Shown here: positions 1 through 8,711 of the stretch, one piece after another
How the letters are laid out: every line of letters starts with the position of its first letter
Numbering within the stretch: the stretch's first letter is position 1
Origin: Aminithiophilus ramosus
GTDB lineage: Bacteria > Synergistota > Synergistia > Synergistales > Aminithiophilaceae
Direction of reading: 5' to 3'
Assembly: GCF_018069705.1 (NCBI RefSeq)
Contig: NZ_CP072943.1
Location: 1,477,260-1,541,259 of the forward strand
DNA: 64,000 nucleotides
Notes under the pieces: model-generated
The model's database searches: none
What the model was told of the DNA's origin: nothing
Seen by the model: the letters and a program-made list of their open reading frames with translations, nothing else
Translations under genes and position numbers: made by a program

Positions 1-1004
1 ACTGGATACGGAAGAAGCATCCGGGTACGGAACTGTTCTACGTCTGCGGTGACCGCCCCCTGGAAAAAGACATTTATGCCTATTGCGGTATCGAGCCCGA
101 TGTCCTACCTCTTGAGGGCTCTCCCCGGGGGGTTTGCGGGTGGGATTCCGCAAAAAGATGGAAAAACCTAGTCCTCGCCTTTCTCCGTTCCCTTCAGTTG
201 TTGCGTCGCTTGAGACCTGACGCGGTCTGCCTTTTCGGCAGCTATATCTCCTTGCCTGTCATGATGGCGGCCAAGATGCTTGGTATACGCCAAGTTATCC
301 ATGAACAGAACGCGAGGGCGGGACAGGTGACTGTCCTGGCACAAAGATGGGGTCTTCCCGTGGCCTCCGGCTGGCCGAGGTGCGAACCATTCAAGGAGGG
401 GACCACTTTTTTTACGGGCGTGCCCATTCGTTCCGTCAATCGTTTGCATCGCGACGAGGCTTGGCATAAACTGGTGTCTGGTCGTCTCTGTCCGCAGAGG
501 CGGATGCTGCTTGTCCTCAGCGGTTCTTTGGGAAGCAGTGATCTTGAGTCCTTTGCTGAGCGCGTTGTCTCTTCCGGTTCGTTCCGTGACTGGTTGCTGG
601 TCGAAATCGGCACCGTGTCGGAGCCGACCTGGCGGAGAGAAACGTTCCTGCGGCTGCCTCGGACGTGGAACATGGCTCCTCTGTTTTCCTTGGCCGATTT
701 TGCCCTTTGCCGTGGCGGAGCCTCGACGCTTTGGGAGCTTCTGCTTTGGGGAATACCGGCCTTGGTCGTTCCCTGGAGACAGGCCTGTGACGATCATCAG
801 CTTGCCAATGCGTGCTCTTTCCAAGCCCTGGGCGGCGGTTCTCTCTGGCTCGAAGGCGTCCATCGTTCAGAAGATATACCGGACCTCCTGGAGGCTGTCC
901 GGATGAAGCCCGATCAAGGACCAGATCAGGGGAGATCGATACCCGGCTTCACCGGCGATGACATATGTCAGTCACTGTGGAGGGTTCTCACCGATACACA
1001 TTGA
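1..1004 (+). CDS. murG: MurG, lipid II synthase (UDP-GlcNAc transferase), 5' end outside window
   Basis: MurG adds GlcNAc from UDP-GlcNAc to lipid I at the inner face of the cytoplasmic membrane, making lipid II. The frame is open from base 3 to the TGA at 1002-1004, so the window edge removes the N-terminus, including the first glycine-rich loop; 333 residues remain. Family signatures are the HEQNA segment (bases 303-317) and a C-terminal donor-site stretch beginning GGAST and running through PALVVPW to DDHQLANA. The sequence between the domains is divergent and rather short. It heads the visible part of a dcw cluster, with murC starting 14 bases after the stop. The identification is secure; the true start cannot be seen. 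Confidence 0.9.
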   Translation, partial: WIRKKHPGTELFYVCGDRPLEKDIYAYCGIEPDVLPLEGSPRGVCGWDSAKRWKNLVLAFLRSLQLLRRLRPDAVCLFGSYISLPVMMAAKMLGIRQVIHEQNARAGQVTVLAQRWGLPVASGWPRCEPFKEGTTFFTGVPIRSVNRLHRDEAWHKLVSGRLCPQRRMLLVLSGSLGSSDLESFAERVVSSGSFRDWLLVEIGTVSEPTWRRETFLRLPRTWNMAPLFSLADFALCRGGASTLWELLLWGIPALVVPWRQACDDHQLANACSFQALGGGSLWLEGVHRSEDIPDLLEAVRMKPDQGPDQGRSIPGFTGDDICQSLWRVLTDTH

Positions 1005-1018
1005 AGGGAGAGGGCTCT

Positions 1019-2452
1019 ATGGATGTCGAGCGACAGAAGGTTATGGACGCAAAGCGCGTCCATCTTCTGGGAATCGGAGGAGCGGGCATGAGCGGTCTTG
1101 CCCTTCTTCTCAAGGATTTGGGGTATGAGGTCAGCGGATGCGACGTCGCTCGCACGTGTTATACAGACAAAGTGGAGGCTCGTTCCATCGAGGTGGCTTT
1201 GGGGCATGGTTCGGACCATCTTGATCGCTACAACCCCGATTTGCTGATCTACAGCAGCGCCGTTGCCGCCACCAATCCTGAAATCGTAGAGGCCCTGAAT
1301 AGGGGCATCCTGACGGCACGACGAGCCGAGGTTTTGAGCATTCTTTTCAACAGCCGAATCGGCGTCGGTGTGGCCGGCACTCACGGGAAAACGACGACGT
1401 CGTCGATGATCTCCCTCATCATGGAAAGAAGCGGGCAGAATCCCACAGTGGCCATCGGAGGGGAGCTTTGCGACATCGGCTGCAACGCCAAGCTGGGCGA
1501 GGGGGCGGTGATGGTCGCCGAGCTGGATGAAAGCGATGGTTCTTTTGAGCTCTTCGCTCCTCATGTCGCGGTTGTCACGAACATCGACTGGGACCATGTC
1601 GACCACTATCCCGATCTTGACAGTGTCATTGACGGCTTCTCCCGTTTCCTCTCCAAAAGACACGTCGAGGGGGTAACCGTCCTCTGTGCCGAAGATGTCG
1701 GCGTCCGCAAGCTTTTGGCCCGAGAAAACCTCTCCGGACTCATCACCTACGGTTTGGGCCCCTCTTGGGATTGGGGAGCTCAGCGTATCGAACATCTTGC
1801 CGGAGGCGGGGTCGTTTTCGAGCTGCTGCGTCGAGGCATCGCTACGGGTAAAGTTCAGCTCAGCGTTTCGGGTGAGCATAATGTCCTCAACGCCTTGGCC
1901 TCGTTGGCCGCCGCAGATTTTCTGGGTGTCAACCTTACCGAGGCCATCAGGTCGCTGGGGGCCTTTCGGGGAGCCAAACGGCGGCTGCAATTTGTGGGCA
2001 GGACCGAGGGAGTCGACGTCTATGACGATTATGCCCATCACCCGCGAGAAATTGTGGCGACGTTAACGGCCCTTCGTCAGATCTTCCCCTGCCGACGACT
2101 TCTCGTCGCCTTCCAGCCGCATCGATATACGAGGACGGCGGCTCTCTGTCGTGATTTCGCCTCGGCTCTTTCTCTTTGCGACGTTCTTGCCCTTGCCCCC
2201 ATCTACCCGGCGGATGAATCGCCCCTTCCTGGTGTTGATTCCAATCTCATCGGCGAGGCCATGCGACAGCAAGGTTTTTCGGAACTTCTCATGGCTCCCA
2301 CGTTGGATGACCTTGGCGAACGCCTTCTCCTTGAAATTCGGCCTGGTGACCTTGTCGTTACGGTCGGAGCCGGAAATATCAACAAGCTGGGCAAACGGCT
2401 GCTGAATGCGATAAAAGGAAAAGGACAGAATGTTGTGGCTGTCGGAGCTTGA
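1019..2452 (+). CDS. murC: MurC, UDP-N-acetylmuramate--L-alanine ligase
   Basis: This cytoplasmic, ATP-dependent Mur ligase attaches L-alanine to UDP-MurNAc, the first peptide step of peptidoglycan synthesis. The 477-residue protein has the N-terminal UDP-binding loop GIGGAGMSG, the ATP loop GTHGKTTT near residue 120, the central DESDGSF segment and the C-terminal DDYAHHP motif. Length is normal for MurC. An upstream ATG at 965 lies inside murG. The ATG at 1019 is preferred because an AGGGAGAGGG purine run precedes it at good spacing and it starts just after the murG stop. Base composition is GC-rich throughout, and a sharp change to AT-rich DNA follows immediately after its stop codon. Confidence 0.93.
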   Translation: MDVERQKVMDAKRVHLLGIGGAGMSGLALLLKDLGYEVSGCDVARTCYTDKVEARSIEVALGHGSDHLDRYNPDLLIYSSAVAATNPEIVEALNRGILTARRAEVLSILFNSRIGVGVAGTHGKTTTSSMISLIMERSGQNPTVAIGGELCDIGCNAKLGEGAVMVAELDESDGSFELFAPHVAVVTNIDWDHVDHYPDLDSVIDGFSRFLSKRHVEGVTVLCAEDVGVRKLLARENLSGLITYGLGPSWDWGAQRIEHLAGGGVVFELLRRGIATGKVQLSVSGEHNVLNALASLAAADFLGVNLTEAIRSLGAFRGAKRRLQFVGRTEGVDVYDDYAHHPREIVATLTALRQIFPCRRLLVAFQPHRYTRTAALCRDFASALSLCDVLALAPIYPADESPLPGVDSNLIGEAMRQQGFSELLMAPTLDDLGERLLLEIRPGDLVVTVGAGNINKLGKRLLNAIKGKGQNVVAVGA

Positions 2453-3338
2453 GGATATAGCTAAAAATAAATTAAAATTAAATGAAGATCTAAAAAACCA
2501 TACCTCTTGGAAAATCGGCGGCAAGGCTACGGCCATCATCGAGCCTCAATGTGTCGAAGTGCTTTTGCCCATTTTGGATTTTATAGCTAAAAATAGTATT
2601 CCGTATTTTATCCTTGGTGGCGGAACCAACTTGCTTGTCCATGACAGCGGTTTTGACGGCATTGTTATTTCAACCAAGAAACTTAAAAAAATAGATAAAA
2701 TAAGCGATACAATTTTTGTTTTTGAAGCGGGAGTTTTGGTAGCGGATATATTGAAAATAACGCTATGCAACGGACTTTCTGGTTGGGAGCACATGGTAGG
2801 CATACCCGGTACATTGGGTGGGGCTTTAGTTGGCAATGCCGGGGTGAATGGGTATTCTGCCGGAAACTCTGTTGTATGGGTCGAAAGAATAGAAAAAAAT
2901 TTATCTGTGAAAAAATTGATAGACAAAGACATCAAATGGGCGTATAGGGAATCAATTCCACTGAATGATGGAAGTTTTATAACTAAAGCATGTTTAAAAT
3001 TTACAAAGTCCAATAAAAGCACAATAACAGAGAATATTAATTTTTTTAAATTAAAACGTTCTAGTCAACCTAAACATGGTTATTCTGCTGGTTCTGTCTT
3101 TAAAAATGCGAACAATAGAGAATTTGCTGGATTTTTGTTGGATAAATATGGATGTAAGGGTTTATGTTGTGGCAATGCTAGAATTTCAGTTGATCACGCT
3201 AACTTTATATTAAATGATGGCAATGCCTCCTCTCGAGATGTTTGGAACCTAATCCAGCAATGTCGAAACATCGTTCTCTATAGACATGGGAAATGGCTGG
3301 ATTTAGAGGTGAAGCTTATCGGTGAGCCTTGGACATAG
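2430..3338 (+). CDS. murB: MurB, UDP-N-acetylenolpyruvoylglucosamine reductase
   Basis: MurB reduces the enolpyruvyl group of UDP-GlcNAc-enolpyruvate to UDP-MurNAc with FAD and NADPH. The 302-residue protein shows the HTSWKIGGKA entry motif, the FAD loop GGGTNLLV, the GIPGTLGGALVGNAG segment, the catalytic-serine region YSAGSVFKN and a late Glu in LEVKLIGE. Size fits the compact (type II) MurB group. The ATG at 2430 overlaps murC by 23 bases and follows AAGGACAG. Nearly the whole gene is AT-rich with A/T-ending codons, unlike murC before it, apart from a short GC-rich patch around 2505-2570. Gene function and order are those of a standard dcw cluster, so only the composition is unusual. Confidence 0.93.
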   Translation: MLWLSELEDIAKNKLKLNEDLKNHTSWKIGGKATAIIEPQCVEVLLPILDFIAKNSIPYFILGGGTNLLVHDSGFDGIVISTKKLKKIDKISDTIFVFEAGVLVADILKITLCNGLSGWEHMVGIPGTLGGALVGNAGVNGYSAGNSVVWVERIEKNLSVKKLIDKDIKWAYRESIPLNDGSFITKACLKFTKSNKSTITENINFFKLKRSSQPKHGYSAGSVFKNANNREFAGFLLDKYGCKGLCCGNARISVDHANFILNDGNASSRDVWNLIQQCRNIVLYRHGKWLDLEVKLIGEPWT

Positions 3339-3550
3339 ATCAAAATTTGCATGTGTGATGATTTTTGTGTTTTTTGTTGGTTGTTTCTTTTCTTTGGAAA
3401 ACAAAATACAGGCTATGAGATTAAGGAGTTTTATTGTTTCTCCTCCTGATGGTGGCGTGGAATTGTTTGCGTGGCAAAATCTAACTACTTCTAGCGAGCG
3501 GTTTTGGCCTTGTTGGATTTTTGACTTTGGCAACTTTAAACAAAAGATGG
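2453..3550. other. AT-rich block 1 (murB and 5' end of ftsQ-like gene)
   Basis: Begins at the end of murC and ends inside the ftsQ-like gene, with a short GC-rich patch near 2505-2570. Codons such as ATA, AAA, TTA and AGA replace the ATC, AAG, CTC and CGT/CGC seen on either side. Boundaries are read by eye. Confidence 0.75.
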
Positions 3551-4095
3551 AATCGATGTTTCCCGTCCAGGTGACGTGGCAATTACAAGGATGGGGAGCC
3601 ATTGAGCTTCAGTACGAGGCGTTGAAGCCGAACTTCCTTCTTCTTTGGGAGGGCATCCGATGGGGGGTCTCACAAAAGGGGCTGATCTGGCCTGTCGACG
3701 ATCCTCACTTCCTGAATCTCTATGCCGTTCCGGACGACGTGCCTGTCATGGAGTGGTCTTCGGAGTTGATGGCACCCGTTGAGCATGATCCGTCGAAAAA
3801 CGTCCACAAGGCGCTTTTGCCGATGAAAGACGTTTTACTTTGGGTCGAGGGACTGCAGAGGACTGGGTGGCTGAAAGAGGCTTCGCGAGTGATCGTGGAA
3901 CGACAGGGTGGACGTTTCCGCTTGCGTCTGGTCGTGGACCTTCATGGAATGAAAGGTGTGACGCTGCTTCTCCCCGATACGCCGGGGGCGTGGAAAATCC
4001 TTGCGCAGGCCCTTGAACCCATCGTTAAGGATAATGAGGGGAAGTCCAGCCTGACGATTGATGGTACCTACGGTAATAAAATCATCGTTAAGTGA
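3322..4095 (+). CDS. ftsQ: FtsQ/DivIB-like cell division membrane protein (divergent)
   Basis: Called mainly from position: it lies between murB and ftsA, where ftsQ is normally found, and has the right topology. A short N-terminal stretch precedes one hydrophobic segment (about residues 11-28), followed by some 225 extracytoplasmic residues. The part around residues 75-105 resembles the end of a POTRA domain, with an FPVQVTW core and a later GLIWPVD turn. FtsQ links early and late divisome proteins. The GTG at 3322 overlaps murB by 17 bases; an ATG at 3358 is an alternative that would start inside the hydrophobic segment. The first 230 or so bases are AT-rich and the rest GC-rich, so the composition boundary lies inside this gene. 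Confidence 0.62.
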   Translation: MSLGHRSKFACVMIFVFFVGCFFSLENKIQAMRLRSFIVSPPDGGVELFAWQNLTTSSERFWPCWIFDFGNFKQKMESMFPVQVTWQLQGWGAIELQYEALKPNFLLLWEGIRWGVSQKGLIWPVDDPHFLNLYAVPDDVPVMEWSSELMAPVEHDPSKNVHKALLPMKDVLLWVEGLQRTGWLKEASRVIVERQGGRFRLRLVVDLHGMKGVTLLLPDTPGAWKILAQALEPIVKDNEGKSSLTIDGTYGNKIIVK

Positions 4096-4141
4096 TGCTG
4101 CAGTTCCCAAAAAGGACTTTCCTCTTCTTTTCATGAGGCTC

Positions 4142-4147
4142 TATAAT
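4142..4147 (+). promoter_or_regulatory. Probable -10 element of a promoter for ftsA-ftsZ
   Basis: A perfect TATAAT lies in the 100-base gap before ftsA, 48 bases upstream of its start codon. No convincing -35 hexamer sits 16-18 bases further upstream (TTCCTC at 17), so the promoter may be weak or use other contacts. Its position would give ftsA and ftsZ transcription independent of murG-murC-murB. Confidence 0.42.
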
Positions 4148-4195
4148 GGGACTGGCCGGTAGGTGACCCCCCGCCTGGAAGGGAGCGAGTGACAC

Positions 4196-5521
4196 GTGAA
4201 GGCAGAGCCAGAGCTCCTCGTGGGGCTAGATCTTGGCACCAGCAAAGTTGCCGTCGTCGTGGCGGAACGCGATGAGCGCACGGGAGAGGCGCAGATAATC
4301 GGCGTCGGACAGGCGCCGTCCTACGGCGTCAGGAAAGGCCTCATCGTCAACCTTGAGCAGGCTGTCAACTCCGTTCGAAGTGCCGTCGATGACGCGCGCC
4401 ATATGGTGGGGCTCTCTTTCCGGCATGTGACCGTCGCTTTCAGCGGAACCGACGTACAAAGTGTCCTCACTCGCGGAATGGTTTCTCTGGGGCGGACGCC
4501 TCGGCCGGTTCTGGAAGGGGATGTGGAGCGGGCCATTGAAGTGGCCCAGTCCGAACTGGACATAGCCTCGAATCACAGCGTTTTGCATGCCATCCCTGTG
4601 GATTTCTGCCTCGACGGACACAGCGGGATCGACGATCCTTTGGGAATGACGGGGTCAAGGCTCGAGTTGGAGTTGCAGTCTCTTATTGTCCCGACATCGA
4701 CGATTCAGAACGTGATCAACTGCGTTGAAAAAGCCGGTCTTATTGTTGACGGACTGGTCCTGAAGCCGCTTGCTGCGGCCATGGGGGCCCTCTCGACGGA
4801 AGAGGCCCACTCTGGAGCTGCCGTCGTCGATGTTGGCGGGGGAACGACGGGTATTGCCGTCTATAGTGAGGGACGGCCTCGTCGCCTTTCGGTCATTCCC
4901 GTCGGAGGAGATCACATCACCAATGATCTTGCCTGTGTCCTGAAGATTCCCACGAGCAAGGCCGAAGCGCTCAAGCGCGAGGTTGCCCTCGACGAGGAGG
5001 AGGGATCTCTTGAGGATCTTCTGGACCTGGATGTCCGCGGCCAGAAAGTCTCTTTCACCGTTGGCCAAGTGGCGGAGATCGTCGGCTGCAGGGTCGAGGA
5101 AATATTTGAAACTCTCGTCGGCAAGGAATTGAGCAAGTCGGGCCTGACGATGTTCCCTGCCGGCATCGTTCTCGCTGGTGGCGTCGCAAAAACAGGCGGA
5201 ATCGACGCTTTTGTCTCCGATGTGCTTGATTTGCCCGTGCGGACGGCTCCCCCTCTTGACGCCGGACGCATGCCACCGGGAAGGAATGGGGCTGAATTCG
5301 CTGCCTCCGCAGGAGTGATCCGTTACGTCTTGCAGAAGGAGCTGAAGCCCTATCGCTACCTGGAACCGTCATCCTCTCTCCTTCAGGATCGCCCAGATCA
5401 TGTGGGGCCGAGCTCAGTTAAAAAAACGTTTACGAAGTTTGTCGCGGACAGCCGGGAGGCTGATGGGGCCATCAAGCGATTCACGGAAACCCTGAAGAAA
5501 TCCTTCCGCGAACTTTTCTAA
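4196..5521 (+). CDS. ftsA: FtsA, actin-like divisome membrane anchor
   Basis: FtsA is an actin-fold ATPase that tethers FtsZ filaments to the cytoplasmic membrane. The 441-residue product has the actin-family phosphate-1 motif GLDLGTSK near the N-terminus, the phosphate-2 motif DVGGGTT near residues 213-219, the adenosine motif LAGGVAKTGG, and a basic/hydrophobic C-terminal helix (FTETLKKSFRELF) that fits the membrane-targeting sequence. The FtsA-specific domain between the first two motifs is present. The start is GTG at 4196, about ten bases after an AAGGGAG. ftsZ follows 33 bases downstream, so the pair is probably cotranscribed. Composition is GC-rich. Confidence 0.95.
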   Translation: MKAEPELLVGLDLGTSKVAVVVAERDERTGEAQIIGVGQAPSYGVRKGLIVNLEQAVNSVRSAVDDARHMVGLSFRHVTVAFSGTDVQSVLTRGMVSLGRTPRPVLEGDVERAIEVAQSELDIASNHSVLHAIPVDFCLDGHSGIDDPLGMTGSRLELELQSLIVPTSTIQNVINCVEKAGLIVDGLVLKPLAAAMGALSTEEAHSGAAVVDVGGGTTGIAVYSEGRPRRLSVIPVGGDHITNDLACVLKIPTSKAEALKREVALDEEEGSLEDLLDLDVRGQKVSFTVGQVAEIVGCRVEEIFETLVGKELSKSGLTMFPAGIVLAGGVAKTGGIDAFVSDVLDLPVRTAPPLDAGRMPPGRNGAEFAASAGVIRYVLQKELKPYRYLEPSSSLLQDRPDHVGPSSVKKTFTKFVADSREADGAIKRFTETLKKSFRELF

Positions 5522-5554
5522 AAGTCGTTTCCGGCTTTTCAGGAGGGGAACAGG

Positions 5555-6709
5555 ATGCAGGAGACATTTGCCATCGATAAGGGCGACCGCAAGTTCCGAG
5601 AGTGCATTAAAGTTGTCGGTGTGGGAGGGGGAGGCAATAATGCCCTGAATCACATCATTCGCAGTGGCGTTGTCGGCGTCGATTTTGTCGCCGCCAACAC
5701 CGATGTCGCCCAGCTGGAACATTCGGAAGCGTCATGCCGTATCATTCTAGGGGAAGGACTTACGAAAGGATTGGGAGCCGGTGCCAATCCCGAAATAGGC
5801 CTTAAGGCTGCCAAGGAATCCATGGACCTGCTCAAAGACGCCATGGAGGGCGCTGACATGGTTTTTCTCACGGCAGGCATGGGCGGCGGAACAGGAACGG
5901 GAGCGACTCCCGTCATCGCCGAGGCGGCCAAAGAAATGGGCGCTCTTGTCGTGGCTGTCGTGACGCGGCCTTTCTATTTCGAGGGCAATCGACGGATCAA
6001 GCAGGCGGAGATCGGTATCGCTAATCTGAAGGATAAAGTTGATGCCCTGATTGTCATCCCCAACGACCGTCTGCTGCAGCTTTCGGACGCAAAAATGAGC
6101 TTGTTGGAAAGTTTCAAGATGGCTGATGACGTGCTCAGACAGGCCGTTCAAGGCGTCACGGACCTCATCCTCAACCCCGGTATCGTCAACGTCGATTTCG
6201 CCGATGTCCGTACGGTGATGAGCAATGCCGGTTCAGCCATCATGGGGATCGGAGTTGCCAAAGGAGAGAAGCGGGCTGAAGAGGCCGCCAAGGCAGCTCT
6301 TAATAGTCCGCTTATGGAAAAACCCATGACCGGGGCTAAGGGCGTGTTGTTTAACGTCGCAGGCGGTCCCAGTGTGGGTATTCACGAGATCAACCAAGTC
6401 GCAGCCATCATCAACGAGGCAACGGACGAGGACGCGACAGTCATCTGGGGCAGCGCTCTCGACGAGCAGATGGAAGATTCCATCCGGATCACCGTCATCG
6501 CCACGGGATTCTCCGTGGATAACCAGCATCCCGGCGTCGAAGGCCGAGGGACGCTGGCCTCTTCTTCTCGGCGAAAGAGGGCGACGGTCGAGCTGGAAGA
6601 GGCTGAAGTCAAAGCGGCTCCGGAGGAAGATCTTTTCCGTCTGTCCGGGGTTCCCGCCGATAAATTCGATGAACCTGCCGTCGTTCGGCGTCGCAAGACA
6701 AAGACGTGA
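5555..6709 (+). CDS. ftsZ: FtsZ, tubulin-like cell division GTPase
   Basis: FtsZ polymerises into the division ring. The 384-residue protein carries the tubulin signature GGGTGTGA (in [12 protein letters not shown]) near residue 110, the N-terminal GVGGGGNNA nucleotide loop and the [11 protein letters not shown] synergy-loop region near residue 210. A short variable linker leads to a C-terminal tail [14 protein letters not shown] that resembles the conserved FtsA-binding peptide. An AGGAGG sits nine bases before the ATG. It is the last essential division gene in this cluster and is followed by a SPOR-domain gene. Confidence 0.97.
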   Translation: MQETFAIDKGDRKFRECIKVVGVGGGGNNALNHIIRSGVVGVDFVAANTDVAQLEHSEASCRIILGEGLTKGLGAGANPEIGLKAAKESMDLLKDAMEGADMVFLTAGMGGGTGTGATPVIAEAAKEMGALVVAVVTRPFYFEGNRRIKQAEIGIANLKDKVDALIVIPNDRLLQLSDAKMSLLESFKMADDVLRQAVQGVTDLILNPGIVNVDFADVRTVMSNAGSAIMGIGVAKGEKRAEEAAKAALNSPLMEKPMTGAKGVLFNVAGGPSVGIHEINQVAAIINEATDEDATVIWGSALDEQMEDSIRITVIATGFSVDNQHPGVEGRGTLASSSRRKRATVELEEAEVKAAPEEDLFRLSGVPADKFDEPAVVRRRKTKT

Positions 6710-6769
6710 GGTCTTGACCGTTTGGGAGGTCCGGATGCCTTGCCGTTTCCCAAAGGGAGGTGAAACACC

Positions 6770-7441
6770 TTGAATGATCGAAGGACACGACGATACAAAG
6801 AGAAGAGGCCTCTTTTCCCCTTTGGACAGCTTATGCTCCCCATCGTCGGCGTTGTTGCCCTGGGCATACTCATCTTGGGCATTCGACTTTTCTTTCTCCC
6901 CTCCCATTCTTCCGTCTCCTCGGAGCGGATCGTCCCCGCAACGCCCTCCGTCCCTTCGTTACCTGCCGAGCAGGAAGAGCCTGCCGCGTTTTCGGAAACT
7001 CCGGCTACGCTGAAAACGGCGGTGGTCGCGGTTCCTGTCTCGGCAGGGGAGGCGTCTCTCTCATCGCCGAAGGCGGCTCTTCCTGCTCCTCAGCAACAGC
7101 AGGCACAACCCAAGACCCAGCCCAAAGCACAGCCCACGACGGTGGCAAAACCCGCTCAATCTCCACCGGCGCCGCCGCTCAACTCCCCGCCTTCGGCTTC
7201 CTCTGCGCCGAAAGGCGGTTGGGGTGTGCAGGTAGGGGCCTTTACCGCTCCCTCCGCTGCGGAAAGTCTGGCAGCCAAGCTTCGTTCTTCAGGAGAATCG
7301 GTCGTCGTCGTCAAGGCGAGCGTGGGAGGGAGGCTCTATTATCGCGTCCGTGTCGTCGCAGGAGCGACGCGACAGGAGGCCGAAAAGAAGTCGGTAACTC
7401 TTAAAGCACAGGGGTATCCGACGCTTGTCGTCTCTCTTTAG
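6770..7441 (+). CDS. SPOR-domain membrane protein (FtsN-like)
   Basis: The 223-residue protein has a basic cytoplasmic N-terminus, one transmembrane helix (about residues 20-42), a long Pro/Ala/Gln/Lys-rich linker (about 45-145) and a C-terminal SPOR domain beginning GGWGVQVGAF. SPOR domains bind glycan strands stripped of stem peptides at the division septum, so a role like FtsN is inferred. The start is taken as TTG at 6770 because AAAGGGAGGTG precedes it at proper spacing; an overlapping ATG frame at 6774 gives no recognisable protein. The linker contains short repeated Lys/Thr-Gln-Pro units. It sits directly after ftsZ, which supports a divisome role. Confidence 0.82.
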   Translation: MNDRRTRRYKEKRPLFPFGQLMLPIVGVVALGILILGIRLFFLPSHSSVSSERIVPATPSVPSLPAEQEEPAAFSETPATLKTAVVAVPVSAGEASLSSPKAALPAPQQQQAQPKTQPKAQPTTVAKPAQSPPAPPLNSPPSASSAPKGGWGVQVGAFTAPSAAESLAAKLRSSGESVVVVKASVGGRLYYRVRVVAGATRQEAEKKSVTLKAQGYPTLVVSL

Positions 7442-7475
7442 CCTGGGGGAACGTCAAGGGTCATAAGGAGGTCGG

Positions 7476-8711
7476 GTGGATCCCATGTCGGGATTTGTCG
7501 AAGAGCTGGCCAATCGCGATGAAGCTGTGGAGAGGGTCTCCTATGCCCTCTCCTTTCCGTGGTATTCGGAGGAGGAGAACGTCTCTCTCGGAGACGCTTT
7601 CGGCCGCAGGTTGGCCCGGGATATCCGCTCACCGGAATCTTTTCCCCCTTTTTCCAGAAGCCTTCGCGACGGCTATGCCGTTCTTTCCGATGATGTCGTC
7701 GGCGCAAGCCCTTCGGCCCCAGTCTTCCTTGACCTAGGGGAAGAGGTTCCAATGGGGCAGTGCCCGGCCTTTCGCCTCGGAATCCGAGAGGCCTCTCTGA
7801 TTCACACCGGAGGTGTTCTCCCGGTTGGCTCCGATGCCGTCGTCATGCTGGAAGATGTGGAGGCGTCCGTCGGCCTCGTCGAGATCAGGGCTTCGGTCCA
7901 AGCGGGAGAAAACGTGATGCCCGAGGGAGAGGAACTTCTGGCCGGAGCTGTCGTGGGGCGCCGGGGAGACCTTCTCGACCATCGTGCCCTTGGGCTGTTG
8001 GCTGCCCTCGGAATTTCCCGTGTTCCCTGCCTCAGAGTCACCGTTGGCATCATAAGCACCGGCGATGAGGTCGTTGACATGGCGGTTGAAAAATTGCCTC
8101 CTGGCTGCATTCGCGATGCGAACAGTTGGTTTTTGTCCGCCCTGCTCCGAAAGGAAGGCTTTTATCCCGTAAGTTTCGGGATCGTCAGCGACAAGGAAGA
8201 AGACCTCAGCGAGGCTATAGCCTCGGCACAGACGCAGTGCGATGTTCTGCTCGTCAGCGGGGGCTCTTCCGTCAGTATTCGTGATCATGTCTCTCAAATT
8301 TTCAGTAAAGTGCCCTCTCCAGGCCTTCTGGTCCGAGGCTTGAATCTCTCTCCGGGAAAACCGACCTTGCTGGCCGGTTCCCTCAATCCCCGAAAACTCC
8401 TTCTAGGTCTTCCTGGACACCCTCTTTCCTGTGCCATTGTCGCCCTTGCCGTACTTAAGCCCTTGCTGCTTCGCCTCGTCGGCTCCGAAGAGACACAGGC
8501 TTCGTCGATCATGGAAGCGGGAGCCGATATTTTCGGTCGGGCTGGTCTTGAGGAGTTTTTGCCCGGCGCTGTCCGTAGTGGGCGGGCTGTTCCTTTGACG
8601 GCCAAATCCGGTTTTGTCGGTGCTCTCCGGTCAGCCACCCATTTGATTCGGTTGCCCCAGAATACGGAAACGATCCGAAAAGGAGAGGAGGTCGAGCTTT
8701 GGCCGCTGTAA
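7476..8711 (+). CDS. moeA: MoeA, molybdopterin molybdenumtransferase (first copy)
   Basis: MoeA inserts molybdate or tungstate into adenylylated molybdopterin, releasing AMP. The 411-residue product shows the SRSLRDGYAV active-site segment near residue 65, the HTGG and ENVMPEGEE segments of the N-terminal domains, the central GDEV of the MogA-like fold, and LPGHPLS near the C-terminus. Length is normal. GTG at 7476 sits only four bases from an AAGGAGG; the ATG three codons later is 13 bases away, so the exact start is uncertain. The gene opens a five-gene cofactor cluster and overlaps the second moeA by 13 bases. Confidence 0.92.
   Translation: MDPMSGFVEELANRDEAVERVSYALSFPWYSEEENVSLGDAFGRRLARDIRSPESFPPFSRSLRDGYAVLSDDVVGASPSAPVFLDLGEEVPMGQCPAFRLGIREASLIHTGGVLPVGSDAVVMLEDVEASVGLVEIRASVQAGENVMPEGEELLAGAVVGRRGDLLDHRALGLLAALGISRVPCLRVTVGIISTGDEVVDMAVEKLPPGCIRDANSWFLSALLRKEGFYPVSFGIVSDKEEDLSEAIASAQTQCDVLLVSGGSSVSIRDHVSQIFSKVPSPGLLVRGLNLSPGKPTLLAGSLNPRKLLLGLPGHPLSCAIVALAVLKPLLLRLVGSEETQASSIMEAGADIFGRAGLEEFLPGAVRSGRAVPLTAKSGFVGALRSATHLIRLPQNTETIRKGEEVELWPL

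Noticed and set aside
968-2041. - strand open frame opposite murC
   Set aside because: Shadow of murC, which has complete Mur-ligase motifs on the other strand.
2453-3550. Genomic island or transposon insertion as the cause of the AT-rich block
   Set aside because: Gene order is the normal dcw order and there are no terminal repeats, integrase or transposase.
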